64,000 bases of DNA from Enterococcus diestrammenae (lineage in GTDB: Bacteria > Bacillota > Bacilli > Lactobacillales > Enterococcaceae): NCBI RefSeq assembly GCF_009933255.1, contig NZ_MAEI01000001.1, positions 22,077-86,076 on the forward strand. The letters run 5' to 3'. This document shows positions 19,345-27,920 of the stretch, in pieces. The notes under the pieces were generated by a model, which was given only the letters and a program-made list of their open reading frames with translations, was not told the DNA's origin and did no database searches. A program made the translations under genes and the position numbers. Position 1 is the stretch's first letter. Each line of letters begins with the position of its first letter.

Positions 19345-20622
19345 TCACTGGGTCGCTGCAATCGCAGACTTGATTTGGTTCACTGCTGCTGGCAAGGCAT
19401 CTTTTGGTTCTGCTTTACCGGTGGCAATCGTTTGCAAAGCTGCATCGATAGGTTCCCAAACAGCATTCATCGCAGTAATCCCTGGCGTCAATTCAGCGTA
19501 CTGGGATTGAGTAGCAATAGCCACTGCCCCTTCACTTTCTTGTACGACGGGATCATCAGCTAAAGCAGCTACAGCAGGTACTTCTTGTGTTTTTTCATAA
19601 CGAACTTTTGAGTTTTCTTCGTTAGTGATGAATTCAACAAACTTTTCAGCTATTTCCGGATGTTTAGAGTAACTGGAGACGTTGTAGCTCTTCACACCGA
19701 TGAATGAACCCATATGTTCACCATTACCCAACATTGGCAATTCTTTGACCCCATAGTCAATCCCAGCTTCTTTGTATGGCGCCAAATTCCATGGACCTGA
19801 AATCACAGCAGCTGCTTTTCCTTCAGTAAACAAGGAGTCCAAAACATTTGTACCCTGTTCACCAACAAGACCAGATGGCAATACCTTATCAGCGTAAAAT
19901 TTCTGAACGACTTCTGCCCCTTCAATGGCACCATCATTTGCTAAGCCGATATCATCTGGATTGTAGCTACCATCGTCATTTTGACCAAAGATATAGCCAC
20001 CATATCCCCCCATAATCCCTTGAGCATAGTAGATTTGATCAAACGTCGCAATTAAGCCATATTTGTCTTTTTCATTATCGGTAATCTTCTTGGAGTAGTC
20101 ATACCATTCATCCAATGTCGTAGGTAATTGGTCTTCAGAAATTAAATCCTTGTTGTAATAAAGGACTTGGGTTTCCACGGCTTTTGGTAAGCCATACACT
20201 TTGCCATCCACAATTTGTGAAGTCATTGCTGCTTCCGTGTAGATTTCTTTAGTGGCATCATCTACATCTAACTCTTTCACTAAACCTTCTGTCACTGCAG
20301 TTCCGATTTGATCACCAGGAATCGTGATGACATCTGCGCCAGTACCGGCTGGCCCATCTAAACGTAAGTCTTCAATCTGACCAGCGTAAGCTTTTTCTAC
20401 CACTTTGATTTTGACATTATTTTCTTTTTCAAAAGTAGCAACCGCATCTTCAATCCCAGCAGTCTTCGCTTGATCTTCCCATACTAATAATTCAACTGTA
20501 CCTTCTTGCCCTTTACCGTCGGAACCAGAATCAGTAGCACTAGAACTTTCTTTGGGTCCACAACCTGCCAATGCCAACACTGTTGCACCTAACGTCAAAA
20601 TAGCCAATCTTGATTTTTTCAT
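19345..20622 (-). CDS. ganS: Sugar ABC transporter substrate-binding lipoprotein
   Basis: Extracellular binding protein of 425 residues, of the maltodextrin-binding class. Signal peptide with lipobox LALAGC (Cys near 21). The mature fold has MalE-like signatures LLVWEDQAKTAG, DVITIPGDQIG, AAVISGPWNLAPY and MGSFIGVKSYNV. It captures galacto-oligosaccharides, inferred from the linked GH42 and GH53 genes. It is the first gene after the regulated promoter. RBS GGGAG. Confidence 0.93.
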   Translation of the reverse strand: MKKSRLAILTLGATVLALAGCGPKESSSATDSGSDGKGQEGTVELLVWEDQAKTAGIEDAVATFEKENNVKIKVVEKAYAGQIEDLRLDGPAGTGADVITIPGDQIGTAVTEGLVKELDVDDATKEIYTEAAMTSQIVDGKVYGLPKAVETQVLYYNKDLISEDQLPTTLDEWYDYSKKITDNEKDKYGLIATFDQIYYAQGIMGGYGGYIFGQNDDGSYNPDDIGLANDGAIEGAEVVQKFYADKVLPSGLVGEQGTNVLDSLFTEGKAAAVISGPWNLAPYKEAGIDYGVKELPMLGNGEHMGSFIGVKSYNVSSYSKHPEIAEKFVEFITNEENSKVRYEKTQEVPAVAALADDPVVQESEGAVAIATQSQYAELTPGITAMNAVWEPIDAALQTIATGKAEPKDALPAAVNQIKSAIAATQ

Positions 20623-20645
20623 ATTTTACACTCCCTTATCATTTG

Positions 20646-20659
20646 TGGAAACGCTATCT
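20646..20659. promoter_or_regulatory. cre site (CcpA) in the ganS leader
   Basis: TGGAAACGCTATCT fits the relaxed cre consensus TGNAANCGNWNNCW at all positions. It sits just downstream of the predicted ganS transcription start, a usual place for carbon catabolite repression. Confidence 0.65.
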
Positions 20660-20667
20660 ACATTTTT

Positions 20668-20696
20668 ATAATAAATTAATTTACTAATTTTGTAAA
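20668..20696 (-). promoter_or_regulatory. ganS promoter with overlapping operator
   Basis: Minus strand -35 TTTACA (20696-20691), 17-bp spacer, -10 TATTAT (20673-20668). The operator-like AATAAATTAATTTACT at 20670-20685 overlaps the -10 and spacer, so repressor binding would block initiation. Confidence 0.6.
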
Positions 20697-20787
20697 TACT
20701 TTTATTTATTTTTTTGCTAATTTATGCTGAAAGAAGCAAAATTCCCTATTAAATCACTAGTATTTTTGAATGATTTACGATTTAAAC

Positions 20788-20826
20788 AGTAAATAAATTT
20801 ACTTTATTCTTTACTTGCGTTATGAT
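20788..20826 (+). promoter_or_regulatory. Promoter and operator of the LacI-type regulator
   Basis: AGTAAATAAATTTACT (20788-20803) is a near-perfect palindrome and closely resembles the ganS operator. It covers the weak -35 TTTACT, 17 bp before the -10 TATGAT at 20821-20826, which suggests autoregulation. The two operators are 118 bp apart. Confidence 0.55.
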
Positions 20827-20849
20827 AAAGAGGAAAGTGAGGGTTTACT

Positions 20850-21866
20850 ATGGTTACCATCAAAGATATTTCAGCAGCCTCGGGCTATTCTCAGGCTACC
20901 ATTTCTCGTTTGTTTAAAGGGGATGAAAGCCTCTCCATCACTCCTGATACGAAAAAGCATATCATCTCTACCGCTTTGAGTATGGGTTATGATCGCTCAA
21001 AAATAAAAACAACATTGTATAAGATCGCCATTCCTTTCTTCCTCAATCGAGCACAAGTTATTCAAGATATGTACTTCACCCAAGTCCAAAATGCACTGCT
21101 TAAATTCGGTAAAGAAGCCAACATGGAGATTCAATTTATTACCGATCGTTTCCAATTAGCGCAGCTACCAGAAGACATCACTGGTTTTATTGGTGTGGGA
21201 GATTTGACCCATGATGACTTAATGATTTTGAAACAAAAAGGGTTAAAAGGGGTGCTACTTGAAATTAACCTCTGTCCTAAACACTTTGACACTGTCAAGC
21301 CGGACACAGACTCCATGACACGCGATGCCATCGACGAATTTCTCACAGCTGGCTTTACCCGGATTGGTTTTATCGGTGGAACCTATCGTAATCCGCAAAC
21401 TGGAAAGGAAGAATTAGATAGTCGCGAGCGTGTTTTTCGAGATTATTTAACTTCTAAAGGTCTGTTGCAAGAGCAATATATCTATTCGGAAGGCCTTTTT
21501 AGTATTGATGAAGGCTACCAACTAGCGAGCGATATGGTGCATCAACTAGGTGATGCACTACCCGAAGCTTGCTTTATTGCTTCAGACACCCTTGCAATTG
21601 GTGCCTTGCAAGCCTTCAATGAACTAGGTATCAAATTGCCCGGACAACTTGCCATCATTTCCATCAATGACAACGAGATTGCACAGTTTGTCTCTCCTCC
21701 TTTGACTACCTATCGGATTGATGTTGAGGAAATGGCCAAAACTGCCATCGAGCTCTTAGCCGACCAACTCACCTATCCCCGTCGCATTACGAAAACCGTT
21801 TTATTGGGTTCAGAATTAATTTATCGAAAAAGTTTTGTAAAAAGAGAAAAACAACAGCAAAATTAG
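20850..21866 (+). CDS. ganR: LacI-family regulator of the galactan operon
   Basis: Repressor-like protein of 338 residues. The N-terminal HTH reads VTIKDISAASGYSQATISRLFKG, with a hinge region near residues 45-60. The ligand-binding core (about 62-330) has the periplasmic-binding fold with FTRIGFIGG and PEACFIASDTLAIGALQAF. It is divergent from ganS and shares a 227-bp control region, so it most likely represses the gan genes until a galacto-oligosaccharide binds. The symbol is by analogy of position only. RBS GTGAGGG. Confidence 0.85.
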   Translation: MVTIKDISAASGYSQATISRLFKGDESLSITPDTKKHIISTALSMGYDRSKIKTTLYKIAIPFFLNRAQVIQDMYFTQVQNALLKFGKEANMEIQFITDRFQLAQLPEDITGFIGVGDLTHDDLMILKQKGLKGVLLEINLCPKHFDTVKPDTDSMTRDAIDEFLTAGFTRIGFIGGTYRNPQTGKEELDSRERVFRDYLTSKGLLQEQYIYSEGLFSIDEGYQLASDMVHQLGDALPEACFIASDTLAIGALQAFNELGIKLPGQLAIISINDNEIAQFVSPPLTTYRIDVEEMAKTAIELLADQLTYPRRITKTVLLGSELIYRKSFVKREKQQQN

Positions 21867-21982
21867 CTCTAACTGGTTACAAACCGAAATAAAAGCAATC
21901 TCTAGTCTCCAAGCGCGCTCGTCGTTTTCCCGCGTTTAGTAAATTGCGTAATTATGTGTTATCAGCTTTCTTTCATAAGACC

Positions 21983-22019
21983 AAAAAAACGGGCCACCAA
22001 CGATGGTTGCCCGTTTTTT
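21983..22019. terminator. Bidirectional terminator
   Basis: AAAAAACGGGC and GCCCGTTTTTT flank an inner ACC/GGT stem. It lies between the convergent regulator and asparaginase genes. Confidence 0.85.
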
Positions 22020-22054
22020 AGTCTCACGATTTCAAGAAGATACAAACTCTTCCT

Positions 22055-23002
22055 TTAAACTGGTGCTTTAATTCGCTTCTCGTAGGCATCCAACCATTCT
22101 TGCGTAATCGGTTCAATGACTGTCGTCTGATTTCCACCAGGCTTGGCCATAAAGATGCCACACACCCCATCTTTAACTGCTACGCTAAAGGTAAATTCAA
22201 CATTGGTCGCTACTCCCCATTGCCCTTGGTTATTCATAGCAACTAATGAGAAAGCCCCTGCCTTGCCATACCGTTGGGTCAGTTTTTCTGTAAAGCCGTA
22301 AACCGCCTTGTCACAAGCGGCTTGTGGCGTCAACCCACTTGCCATCAACTGGACAATCTCATAAGAAAGACAACCTTTCATCAAGTCTTCCCCTAAGCCG
22401 GTAGCAGCTGCGCCTCCGATTTCCGCATCCACATAAAAACCCGATCCCGATAAAGGCGAATCCCCCACTCGTCCTGCTTTTTTCATAAATAAACCAGAAC
22501 TGGAAGTCCCCACCGTCATCCTTTGGTTTTGATCAAGGCAGACCATCCCCACCGTATCATGGCCATCATACGGACTTAAATTCGTTTTAGCAATCTCTTC
22601 ACAGCGCTTTTCCCAAATTCGGCGGGCGCGCTCAGTCAGCATATTTTTGCGGGGGAAGCCTGCCAGCATGGCATACTGGGTCGCCCCTGCCCCCACCCGA
22701 AAACTATTGAATTTCTCATGACTCAACTGACGGGCGACAGCGATTGGATTGGGAACATCAGTGATGCCTGCGACAGCCCCGATAGCAAAAGTCGTCCCGT
22801 CCATATACGCGGCATCCATCTCCAAAATACCTGTTTCATTGGGCAAGCCCCCGTAGCCTACCGATTTATAATAAGGATAATCCTCCACCATTTTTATGGC
22901 GGTTTCCATGGCATCCCCCGCAAAAGCATCAGCTGCTAACATTTCTTTAGCGGCTAAAACGCCATCATGAGCCATTCGCCAAGTTGCAATAATTCCCCAC
23001 AT
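22055..23002 (-). CDS. N4-(beta-N-acetylglucosaminyl)-L-asparaginase (glycosylasparaginase)
   Basis: Ntn-hydrolase precursor of 315 residues that cleaves the GlcNAc-Asn bond of N-glycoproteins. The nucleophile Thr150, exposed by autocleavage, is in YDGHDTVGMV, the diagnostic motif. The family features VGDSPLSGSGFYVD and GGAAATGLGEDLM follow. There is no signal peptide, so it acts on imported glyco-asparagine or glycopeptides. It is the last gene of the yitT-gntR-dipeptidase unit, 26 bases after the dipeptidase gene. RBS GAGGGAAAG. Confidence 0.92.
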   Translation of the reverse strand: MWGIIATWRMAHDGVLAAKEMLAADAFAGDAMETAIKMVEDYPYYKSVGYGGLPNETGILEMDAAYMDGTTFAIGAVAGITDVPNPIAVARQLSHEKFNSFRVGAGATQYAMLAGFPRKNMLTERARRIWEKRCEEIAKTNLSPYDGHDTVGMVCLDQNQRMTVGTSSSGLFMKKAGRVGDSPLSGSGFYVDAEIGGAAATGLGEDLMKGCLSYEIVQLMASGLTPQAACDKAVYGFTEKLTQRYGKAGAFSLVAMNNQGQWGVATNVEFTFSVAVKDGVCGIFMAKPGGNQTTVIEPITQEWLDAYEKRIKAPV

Positions 23003-23028
23003 CGTCTTTCCCTCATTTCTCTGTTCAT

Positions 23029-24354
23029 TTACGCTGTCGTCAATGCTTCTATCGCTGCGATATAAATTTCTAAATTCTTTTGTAAATCAGCTACTGTCAT
23101 ATATTCATCATGATTATGGGCGATGCCTTTTTGTCCCGGAAAAGAAGGACCAAAAGCGATGATATTCGGCATTTTTCGTGCATAGGTACCACCGGTGGTA
23201 GTCACTGGTCTGCCAGATAGCCCGGTAGCTTGTTCATAGACCTGAGTTAATTTTTGAATTTCGACCCCATCTTTGTCTTTGACAACACTAGGCAAACGTC
23301 GAGTTACGGTCAGTTGGGTCCCGGGAAAAAGTGCTTTTTCAAGTCCTGATAAGACCCTATCTTCTGACACCGTCACTGGATAACGAAAAGAAAGCCGCAA
23401 CTCCAACTGGTCTTCTGCGATTTTCTGTAGCGATATCGGAGTAACTATCAGTTTTCCCGAGTCTGGATCTGCTAACATTAAATCAATGCCTTCCCCGTGA
23501 TGCTGTTCATGAAAACTCGTAACCACCCATTGAAAATACTGCCTGATTCGAGGTGCCAGCAAAGCGATCGCCGCCAATTTTTCCGCCAATAGGGTAATCG
23601 CATTTTTACCTAGTTCTGGAGCATTACTAGGACTTCTCACCCCAGTTGCAGTCAGGGTCTGTCCATCACTTAAAGTGACTGCCAACTGATCTGGTACGCT
23701 AGCAGGATTTTGCTCTCCGACAATTGTCCCCATCTTGGCCAGTTCCTCTGGCGCGAAGGCTGTCACTAAGGAAACGCCCACCACTCCCCGTTCACCATAA
23801 ACCACGGGATATTTACAATCAGGTGTGAACCCAAAAGTCGGTGGCACTTCTTTTGCTAGATAAAGAGGAATATCCGACATGCCACTTTCTTCGTCACTTC
23901 CCAGTAGGATGCGAATCGTCTTATCCGGCTGATAGCCTTGATCTTTTAACAGTTTTAACCCGTATAAACAACTCATGATGGGCCCTTTGTTATCAAGAAT
24001 TCCGCGGCCATACAAGGTTTCTTGGTCTTGAGTCAAAGCAAAAGGTGGGTAATGCCATCCTGTACCTGCCGCCACCACATCCAAATGCCCAACAATTCCA
24101 ATATAATCCTTAGAAGTAGCTGGCGTATGTTGCCCTTGCCATTCAACGTATGCCACTGCCTCGTTGACCAGCTCCGTCTTAAAGCCCCATGCTTTTCCCA
24201 AAGATAGGGCCAAATCTAAGGCTGCCCGCGGCTTTTCTCCAAAAGGCGCGCCAGCAACCGGTGCCCCCTTGACACTAGGAATGGCCATCATCTGAGCCAA
24301 TACCTGTAAAAAATCCTCCCAGTGAGTTGCTACTAACCCTTGGTAGTCTCTCAT
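23029..24354 (-). CDS. M20 family dipeptidase (Sapep/PepV-like)
   Basis: Metallopeptidase of 441 residues. Zinc ligands and catalytic residues appear in GIVGHLDVV (H90, D92), GILDNKGPIM, GSDEESG and the late IAHNHDEYM. This resembles the PepV/Sapep group, which hydrolyses dipeptides with a broad range. The start overlaps the gntR stop by four bases (ATGA), so translation is coupled. With the downstream glycosylasparaginase it suggests processing of glyco-asparagine-containing peptides. Confidence 0.9.
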   Translation of the reverse strand: MRDYQGLVATHWEDFLQVLAQMMAIPSVKGAPVAGAPFGEKPRAALDLALSLGKAWGFKTELVNEAVAYVEWQGQHTPATSKDYIGIVGHLDVVAAGTGWHYPPFALTQDQETLYGRGILDNKGPIMSCLYGLKLLKDQGYQPDKTIRILLGSDEESGMSDIPLYLAKEVPPTFGFTPDCKYPVVYGERGVVGVSLVTAFAPEELAKMGTIVGEQNPASVPDQLAVTLSDGQTLTATGVRSPSNAPELGKNAITLLAEKLAAIALLAPRIRQYFQWVVTSFHEQHHGEGIDLMLADPDSGKLIVTPISLQKIAEDQLELRLSFRYPVTVSEDRVLSGLEKALFPGTQLTVTRRLPSVVKDKDGVEIQKLTQVYEQATGLSGRPVTTTGGTYARKMPNIIAFGPSFPGQKGIAHNHDEYMTVADLQKNLEIYIAAIEALTTA

Positions 24355-25082
24355 CGATATCGCTTCCTCTGTAATGTATTGCGAAAGGTGTACTTATCCC
24401 CTCGATAGTAAGATGTATCATAAAGCACCGGTATCCCGGCCGGTGAATAGGTCAGCGAATGAACCAAAAGTAACGGTGCCCCCACCGTGACCGCTAATAA
24501 CCGACTTTTTTCTTCATCTGCCAGCACTGCTTCGACTTCTTGATGGGAATAACCGATTTCTACCTGTTTTTCTAATGCTTCAAATAACGAACCCTGCAAT
24601 AATTCCTTAGAAACCTCGGGCAGAAAACGTTGAGGTACATATTGCTCTTCCAATGTCATGGGTTCATCCTCCCAAAAACGAAGCCGCTGTATCCGCCAAA
24701 CGGGTACGACCAGCTCCCCTTGGTCGCCAAAAAAGACTGCGACCGATTGAGGCAGTTCAGTCGCCTCTTCACAAGCTAAGACTTTGGTCATTGGCATTCG
24801 TCCCTCTTGTCTCGCTTTTTCCGTAAAACTTTGCAAGCCACCTGCACCACTAGCAACTTTACTGGGCTTCATCACATAGGTCCCTTTACCAGGTTCTTTC
24901 GCCAAAAGATGTTCATCCATCAAAAGTGCTAAAGCTTTACGAATAGTCAATCGACTAACTTGAAACAAGGTGGCCAGCTCATATTCTGAAGGCAATTTTT
25001 GCCCTGGTTGATAGACTCCTTTTGCGATTTGTTGCCGCAATTGATTAGCAACTTCTTGAAAAACTTTTTTAGTTGTCGTCAT
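24351..25082 (-). CDS. GntR/HutC-family regulator (UTRA domain)
   Basis: Regulator of 243 residues. The winged HTH (about 1-70) has LPSEYELATLFQVSRLTIRKAL, and the UTRA effector domain (about 90-235) has PVWRIQRLRFWEDEPMTLEEQYVP and VLYDTSYYRGDKYTFR. HutC-type members sense amino-sugar phosphates or amino acids. The ATG at 25115 would add 11 residues; the ATG at 25082 follows AAGGAGG and is preferred. It is inside the operon it probably controls; the palindrome at 26018-26047 is the likely binding site. Confidence 0.9.
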   Translation of the reverse strand: MTTTKKVFQEVANQLRQQIAKGVYQPGQKLPSEYELATLFQVSRLTIRKALALLMDEHLLAKEPGKGTYVMKPSKVASGAGGLQSFTEKARQEGRMPMTKVLACEEATELPQSVAVFFGDQGELVVPVWRIQRLRFWEDEPMTLEEQYVPQRFLPEVSKELLQGSLFEALEKQVEIGYSHQEVEAVLADEEKSRLLAVTVGAPLLLVHSLTYSPAGIPVLYDTSYYRGDKYTFRNTLQRKRYR

Positions 25083-25147
25083 CGGTGTCCTCCTTCGATG
25101 ATTTTCTGATTTCAAGAGAGCTGTCCCATGCTGATACGGTCTCTCCT

Positions 25148-25993
25148 TTAATACTCATAAAAAACGCGGTTAGCACTGATTCCCGATGCCACAGAGACAA
25201 ACGCTTTTCTATCCACTTTTTCAACCACGGCTTTGACCAACTTAAGCTCCCGCTGAGAGACCACCATCATCAAGAGTTTTTTCTGTTGATGATCAAAGGC
25301 GCCCTCCACATCATTGATAACCGTAATCCCACGACCACAGTCAGCCTGCAAACAAGCCGTCAGCTGTTGGGCATGTTCAGTGACGATCAGCACTTGCACT
25401 CGTTTTTGTTTTACATTGACATAATCCACGACCCGACCGCTGATAAAGACCGCTGCGGCACTATAAAAAGCATACTGCCAACCGTATAGCGCCCCCGCAA
25501 AGAACTGCAAAATAAGATTGAAAACAATGAAAAAACTACCGATACTTCGTCCAGTGACCTTCTTTACCAAGATGCCAATAATATCTAACCCACCAGTAGA
25601 AAAATCACTATTTAACGTCAACCCCACTGAAAACCCATGTAGCACACCACCAAAGACACCACAAATGACTGGATCCCTGGTCAGCTGAATCACGGGCACT
25701 AGTTTCATCACCACTGATGTCAGCACCACCGCAAAAATCGTATACAAGGTGAAGGTGCGATCAATCTTATACCAAGCCAAAAGTAATAAAGGAAGATTAA
25801 AAAGCAAAACTACAGCAGGCAGGGTGAGGTGCAGACCGGCATAATCCCTCCCCAGTTGGACTAGTAGTTGCGACAGCCCAGTTAGCCCATTGGCGTAAAT
25901 ATTTCCTGGCAGCCAAAACATATTTAGTCCAATGGAAGATATCAAGCTATAAATAATCGCAACAACCAACTTACTACGGGAAATCCGCTTCAT
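25148..25993 (-). CDS. YitT family membrane protein (DUF161 with DUF2179)
   Basis: Protein of 281 residues with five or six helices in the first 190 residues (start RSKLVVAIIYSLISSIGLNMFW) and a soluble C-terminal DUF2179 domain from about 195. The motif NSDFSTGGLDIIG is conserved in YitT proteins. The family is thought to be transport-related but no substrate is known. As first gene of the unit with a dipeptidase and a glycosylasparaginase it may import the peptide or glyco-amino acid; this is inference. Confidence 0.85.
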   Translation of the reverse strand: MKRISRSKLVVAIIYSLISSIGLNMFWLPGNIYANGLTGLSQLLVQLGRDYAGLHLTLPAVVLLFNLPLLLLAWYKIDRTFTLYTIFAVVLTSVVMKLVPVIQLTRDPVICGVFGGVLHGFSVGLTLNSDFSTGGLDIIGILVKKVTGRSIGSFFIVFNLILQFFAGALYGWQYAFYSAAAVFISGRVVDYVNVKQKRVQVLIVTEHAQQLTACLQADCGRGITVINDVEGAFDHQQKKLLMMVVSQRELKLVKAVVEKVDRKAFVSVASGISANRVFYEY

Positions 25994-26017
25994 CTCGTCC
26001 CCTCTTTCCTCTTCGAA

Positions 26018-26050
26018 AACAGTATATACTATTTAGTATATACTGTTCAA
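26018..26050 (-). promoter_or_regulatory. Operator/promoter of the yitT-gntR operon: 30-bp palindrome
   Basis: AACAGTATATACTA, TT, TAGTATATACTGTT: a perfect 14+2+14 palindrome made of two AGTATATACT units, at 26018-26047. On the minus strand TTGAAC (26050-26045) and TATACT can serve as -35 and -10 with an 18-bp spacer inside the palindrome. It starts 25 bases before the yitT start codon. Confidence 0.75.
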
Positions 26051-26322
26051 CAAAAATTTAAAAAATCCGCCTTTTGACTGACTCAACGCTCTCAGGAAAA
26101 CTCCGATGACAATAGCAAAGTAGTCAAGGCAAACGAGCTACATTTCATCAACTCCTCTAGCGACCTTTCTACCTGTTCCTAGAAATAAACGCTTACCTAC
26201 TTGGAACTTCAAGATGCCCATTTGAGGGATTATTTCTTTTCAAGGAGACTGGCCAATCTTAATCCCCTCTACGCTTTGCCACGTCTCATTTTCTGGAGTC
26301 GATGAATTCATTTACGGGAATC
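26051..26322. other. Gap without recognised features
   Basis: Between the yitT promoter and the udk terminator I see no gene with a ribosome binding site, no repeat shared with the rest of the window and no clear promoter. Confidence 0.5.
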
Positions 26323-26368
26323 AAAAAAGACGCACCCTTGTTGTCTTTACAACAAGGAGCGTCTTTTC
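26323..26368. terminator. Terminator of udk
   Basis: Stem AAAGACGC..CCTTGTTG with CAACAAGG..GCGTCTTT and T-runs on both strands. Confidence 0.85.
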
Positions 26369-26379
26369 TTAAGAATTAA

Positions 26380-27009
26380 CTAATCATGGTTTAAAAAAGT
26401 ACCGACTTTTGTCGCCAAAAGGTCAATAGCGACATGGTTTTCACCACCTTCTGGGATGATGATATCGGCATACCGCTTGGTGGGTTCGATAAATTGATGG
26501 TACATCGGTTTAACCACCGATAGATATTGTTCGATGACCGAATCCAACGTCCGGCCCCGTTCTTCCATATCCCGCTTGATCCGTCGAATGATACGGATAT
26601 CATCATCGGTATCCACATAGAGTTTGATATCCATCAAGTCACGTAACCGTTCATCCGCCAAAACCAAAATGCCTTCCAAAATAATGACTTCTTTGGGTTC
26701 TTGCAAGATGGTTGCTTCTGAGCGAGTATGGGCAACATAGTCATACACGGGTTTTTCGATACTTTCAAAGCGCATTAACTGCTCCACATGGGCAATCAAT
26801 AGGTCGGTATCAAAAGCAAAGGGATGGTCGTAGTTGGTATTCAGACGTTCTTCAAAGCTCAAGTTTGATTGGTCTTTGTAGTAAGAATCTTGTTCCAACA
26901 TCATGATGGAATGATCAGGAAAATGATTGAAAATGGCACGACTGACACTGGTTTTACCACTTCCTGAACCACCGGTGACACCGATTAAAATAGGTTTATT
27001 GGCAGGCAT
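26380..27009 (-). CDS. udk: Uridine kinase
   Basis: Pyrimidine-salvage enzyme of 209 residues: uridine or cytidine plus ATP or GTP gives UMP or CMP. P-loop [14 protein letters not shown] near residues 8-21. Family motifs: [38 protein letters not shown] and the lid [17 protein letters not shown]. The length is standard. Single-gene unit with a hairpin-containing leader. Confidence 0.95.
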   Translation of the reverse strand: MPANKPILIGVTGGSGSGKTSVSRAIFNHFPDHSIMMLEQDSYYKDQSNLSFEERLNTNYDHPFAFDTDLLIAHVEQLMRFESIEKPVYDYVAHTRSEATILQEPKEVIILEGILVLADERLRDLMDIKLYVDTDDDIRIIRRIKRDMEERGRTLDSVIEQYLSVVKPMYHQFIEPTKRYADIIIPEGGENHVAIDLLATKVGTFLNHD

Positions 27010-27036
27010 AGAAAAACTCTCCTTTTTTCAAATCCC

Positions 27037-27113
27037 AGAAAGAAAGAGTGACACCGTCATTAAGTCATGTCATTCTGGCTTTCTGCTGGCTGGACGCACT
27101 AGCTAACATTATA
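27037..27113 (-). promoter_or_regulatory. udk promoter and leader hairpin
   Basis: A -10 TATAAT at 27113-27108 on the minus strand is followed by an imperfect inverted repeat (27037-27053 with 27068-27084, AGAAAG/CTTTCT outer and TGACA/TGTCA inner) before the udk start. A weak -35 (GTGGCA) lies 18 bp upstream. The hairpin has no proper T-run, so a regulatory role is uncertain. Confidence 0.4.
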
Positions 27114-27155
27114 GAGAGAATGATGGGAAAATGCCACGATTTTTCGCATTCCCGC

Positions 27156-27890
27156 TTACTTTTGACCCGTTGCTAAGGATTTTTTCCTATTGGCTAAGGG
27201 ATTGTCTGATCCTAAAATTTGGTAAAGTTCGGCCAATTGACGAATTTCATAAGTGGGGGTAATCCCTGGAAGGAGGGGCTGTTGTTCGGGATTCAGCCAC
27301 ACGGTAGCAATCCCCGCCCCTTGCCCCCCTTGAATATCCGAAGTCAAAGAGTCACCGATAATCACTGTTTCGCTAGCCTTGAAATTGGGAATCCGCTGAA
27401 AAACATAGTCAAAAAATTCTTTCATAGGTTTTTGATACCCCGTCTCTTCAGAAACAAAAATATCTTTAAAATAAGGCAACAACCCCGCTTTGGTCAAACG
27501 ATTTCGTTGTGTTTCTGAAACACCATTCGTCACGATATACAAGTCCGCCTTTTGGGCTAGGTCAGCAACAATTTCCCGACTATTTGCCAATAACTGACTA
27601 CCTTGGGCCAAATAGCTCCGATATTGTTGATCCATTTTAGGGCTATCCACTCGTTGATTCAACGTCGCAAAAAACTTACCAAAGCGTGTATCCGTGACTT
27701 CATTTCGAGAAATTTTCCCCAGTTCATAGTCCCGCCACAACTGCTGATTGACTTGCTGATAGGCTTCCTTGATTGCTGGAGACCATGCTACCTTCTTCTC
27801 ACGAAACAAGCGCTGTAGGGCCTGGTCTTCGGCTGCCTGAAAGTCCAATAACGTATCGTCCACATCAAATAATAAGGTTTGAAAATTCAC
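27156..27890 (-). CDS. HAD hydrolase, YjjG/YfnB type nucleotidase
   Basis: Phosphatase of 244 residues. HAD motif I FDVDDTLLDF (D9, D11), motif II IVTNGVS, motif III Lys in YQKPMKEFFDYVF, motif IV VIIGDSLTSDIQGG. The subgroup dephosphorylates nucleoside monophosphates and non-canonical pyrimidine nucleotides. GTG start at 27890 preceded by GAGGGAC. It lies 30 bases after the pseudouridine synthase gene, so the two may be co-transcribed. Confidence 0.88.
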   Translation of the reverse strand: MNFQTLLFDVDDTLLDFQAAEDQALQRLFREKKVAWSPAIKEAYQQVNQQLWRDYELGKISRNEVTDTRFGKFFATLNQRVDSPKMDQQYRSYLAQGSQLLANSREIVADLAQKADLYIVTNGVSETQRNRLTKAGLLPYFKDIFVSEETGYQKPMKEFFDYVFQRIPNFKASETVIIGDSLTSDIQGGQGAGIATVWLNPEQQPLLPGITPTYEIRQLAELYQILGSDNPLANRKKSLATGQK

Positions 27891-27920
27891 AGTAGTCCCT
27901 CTTTCTAGTGCTTTTTTACT

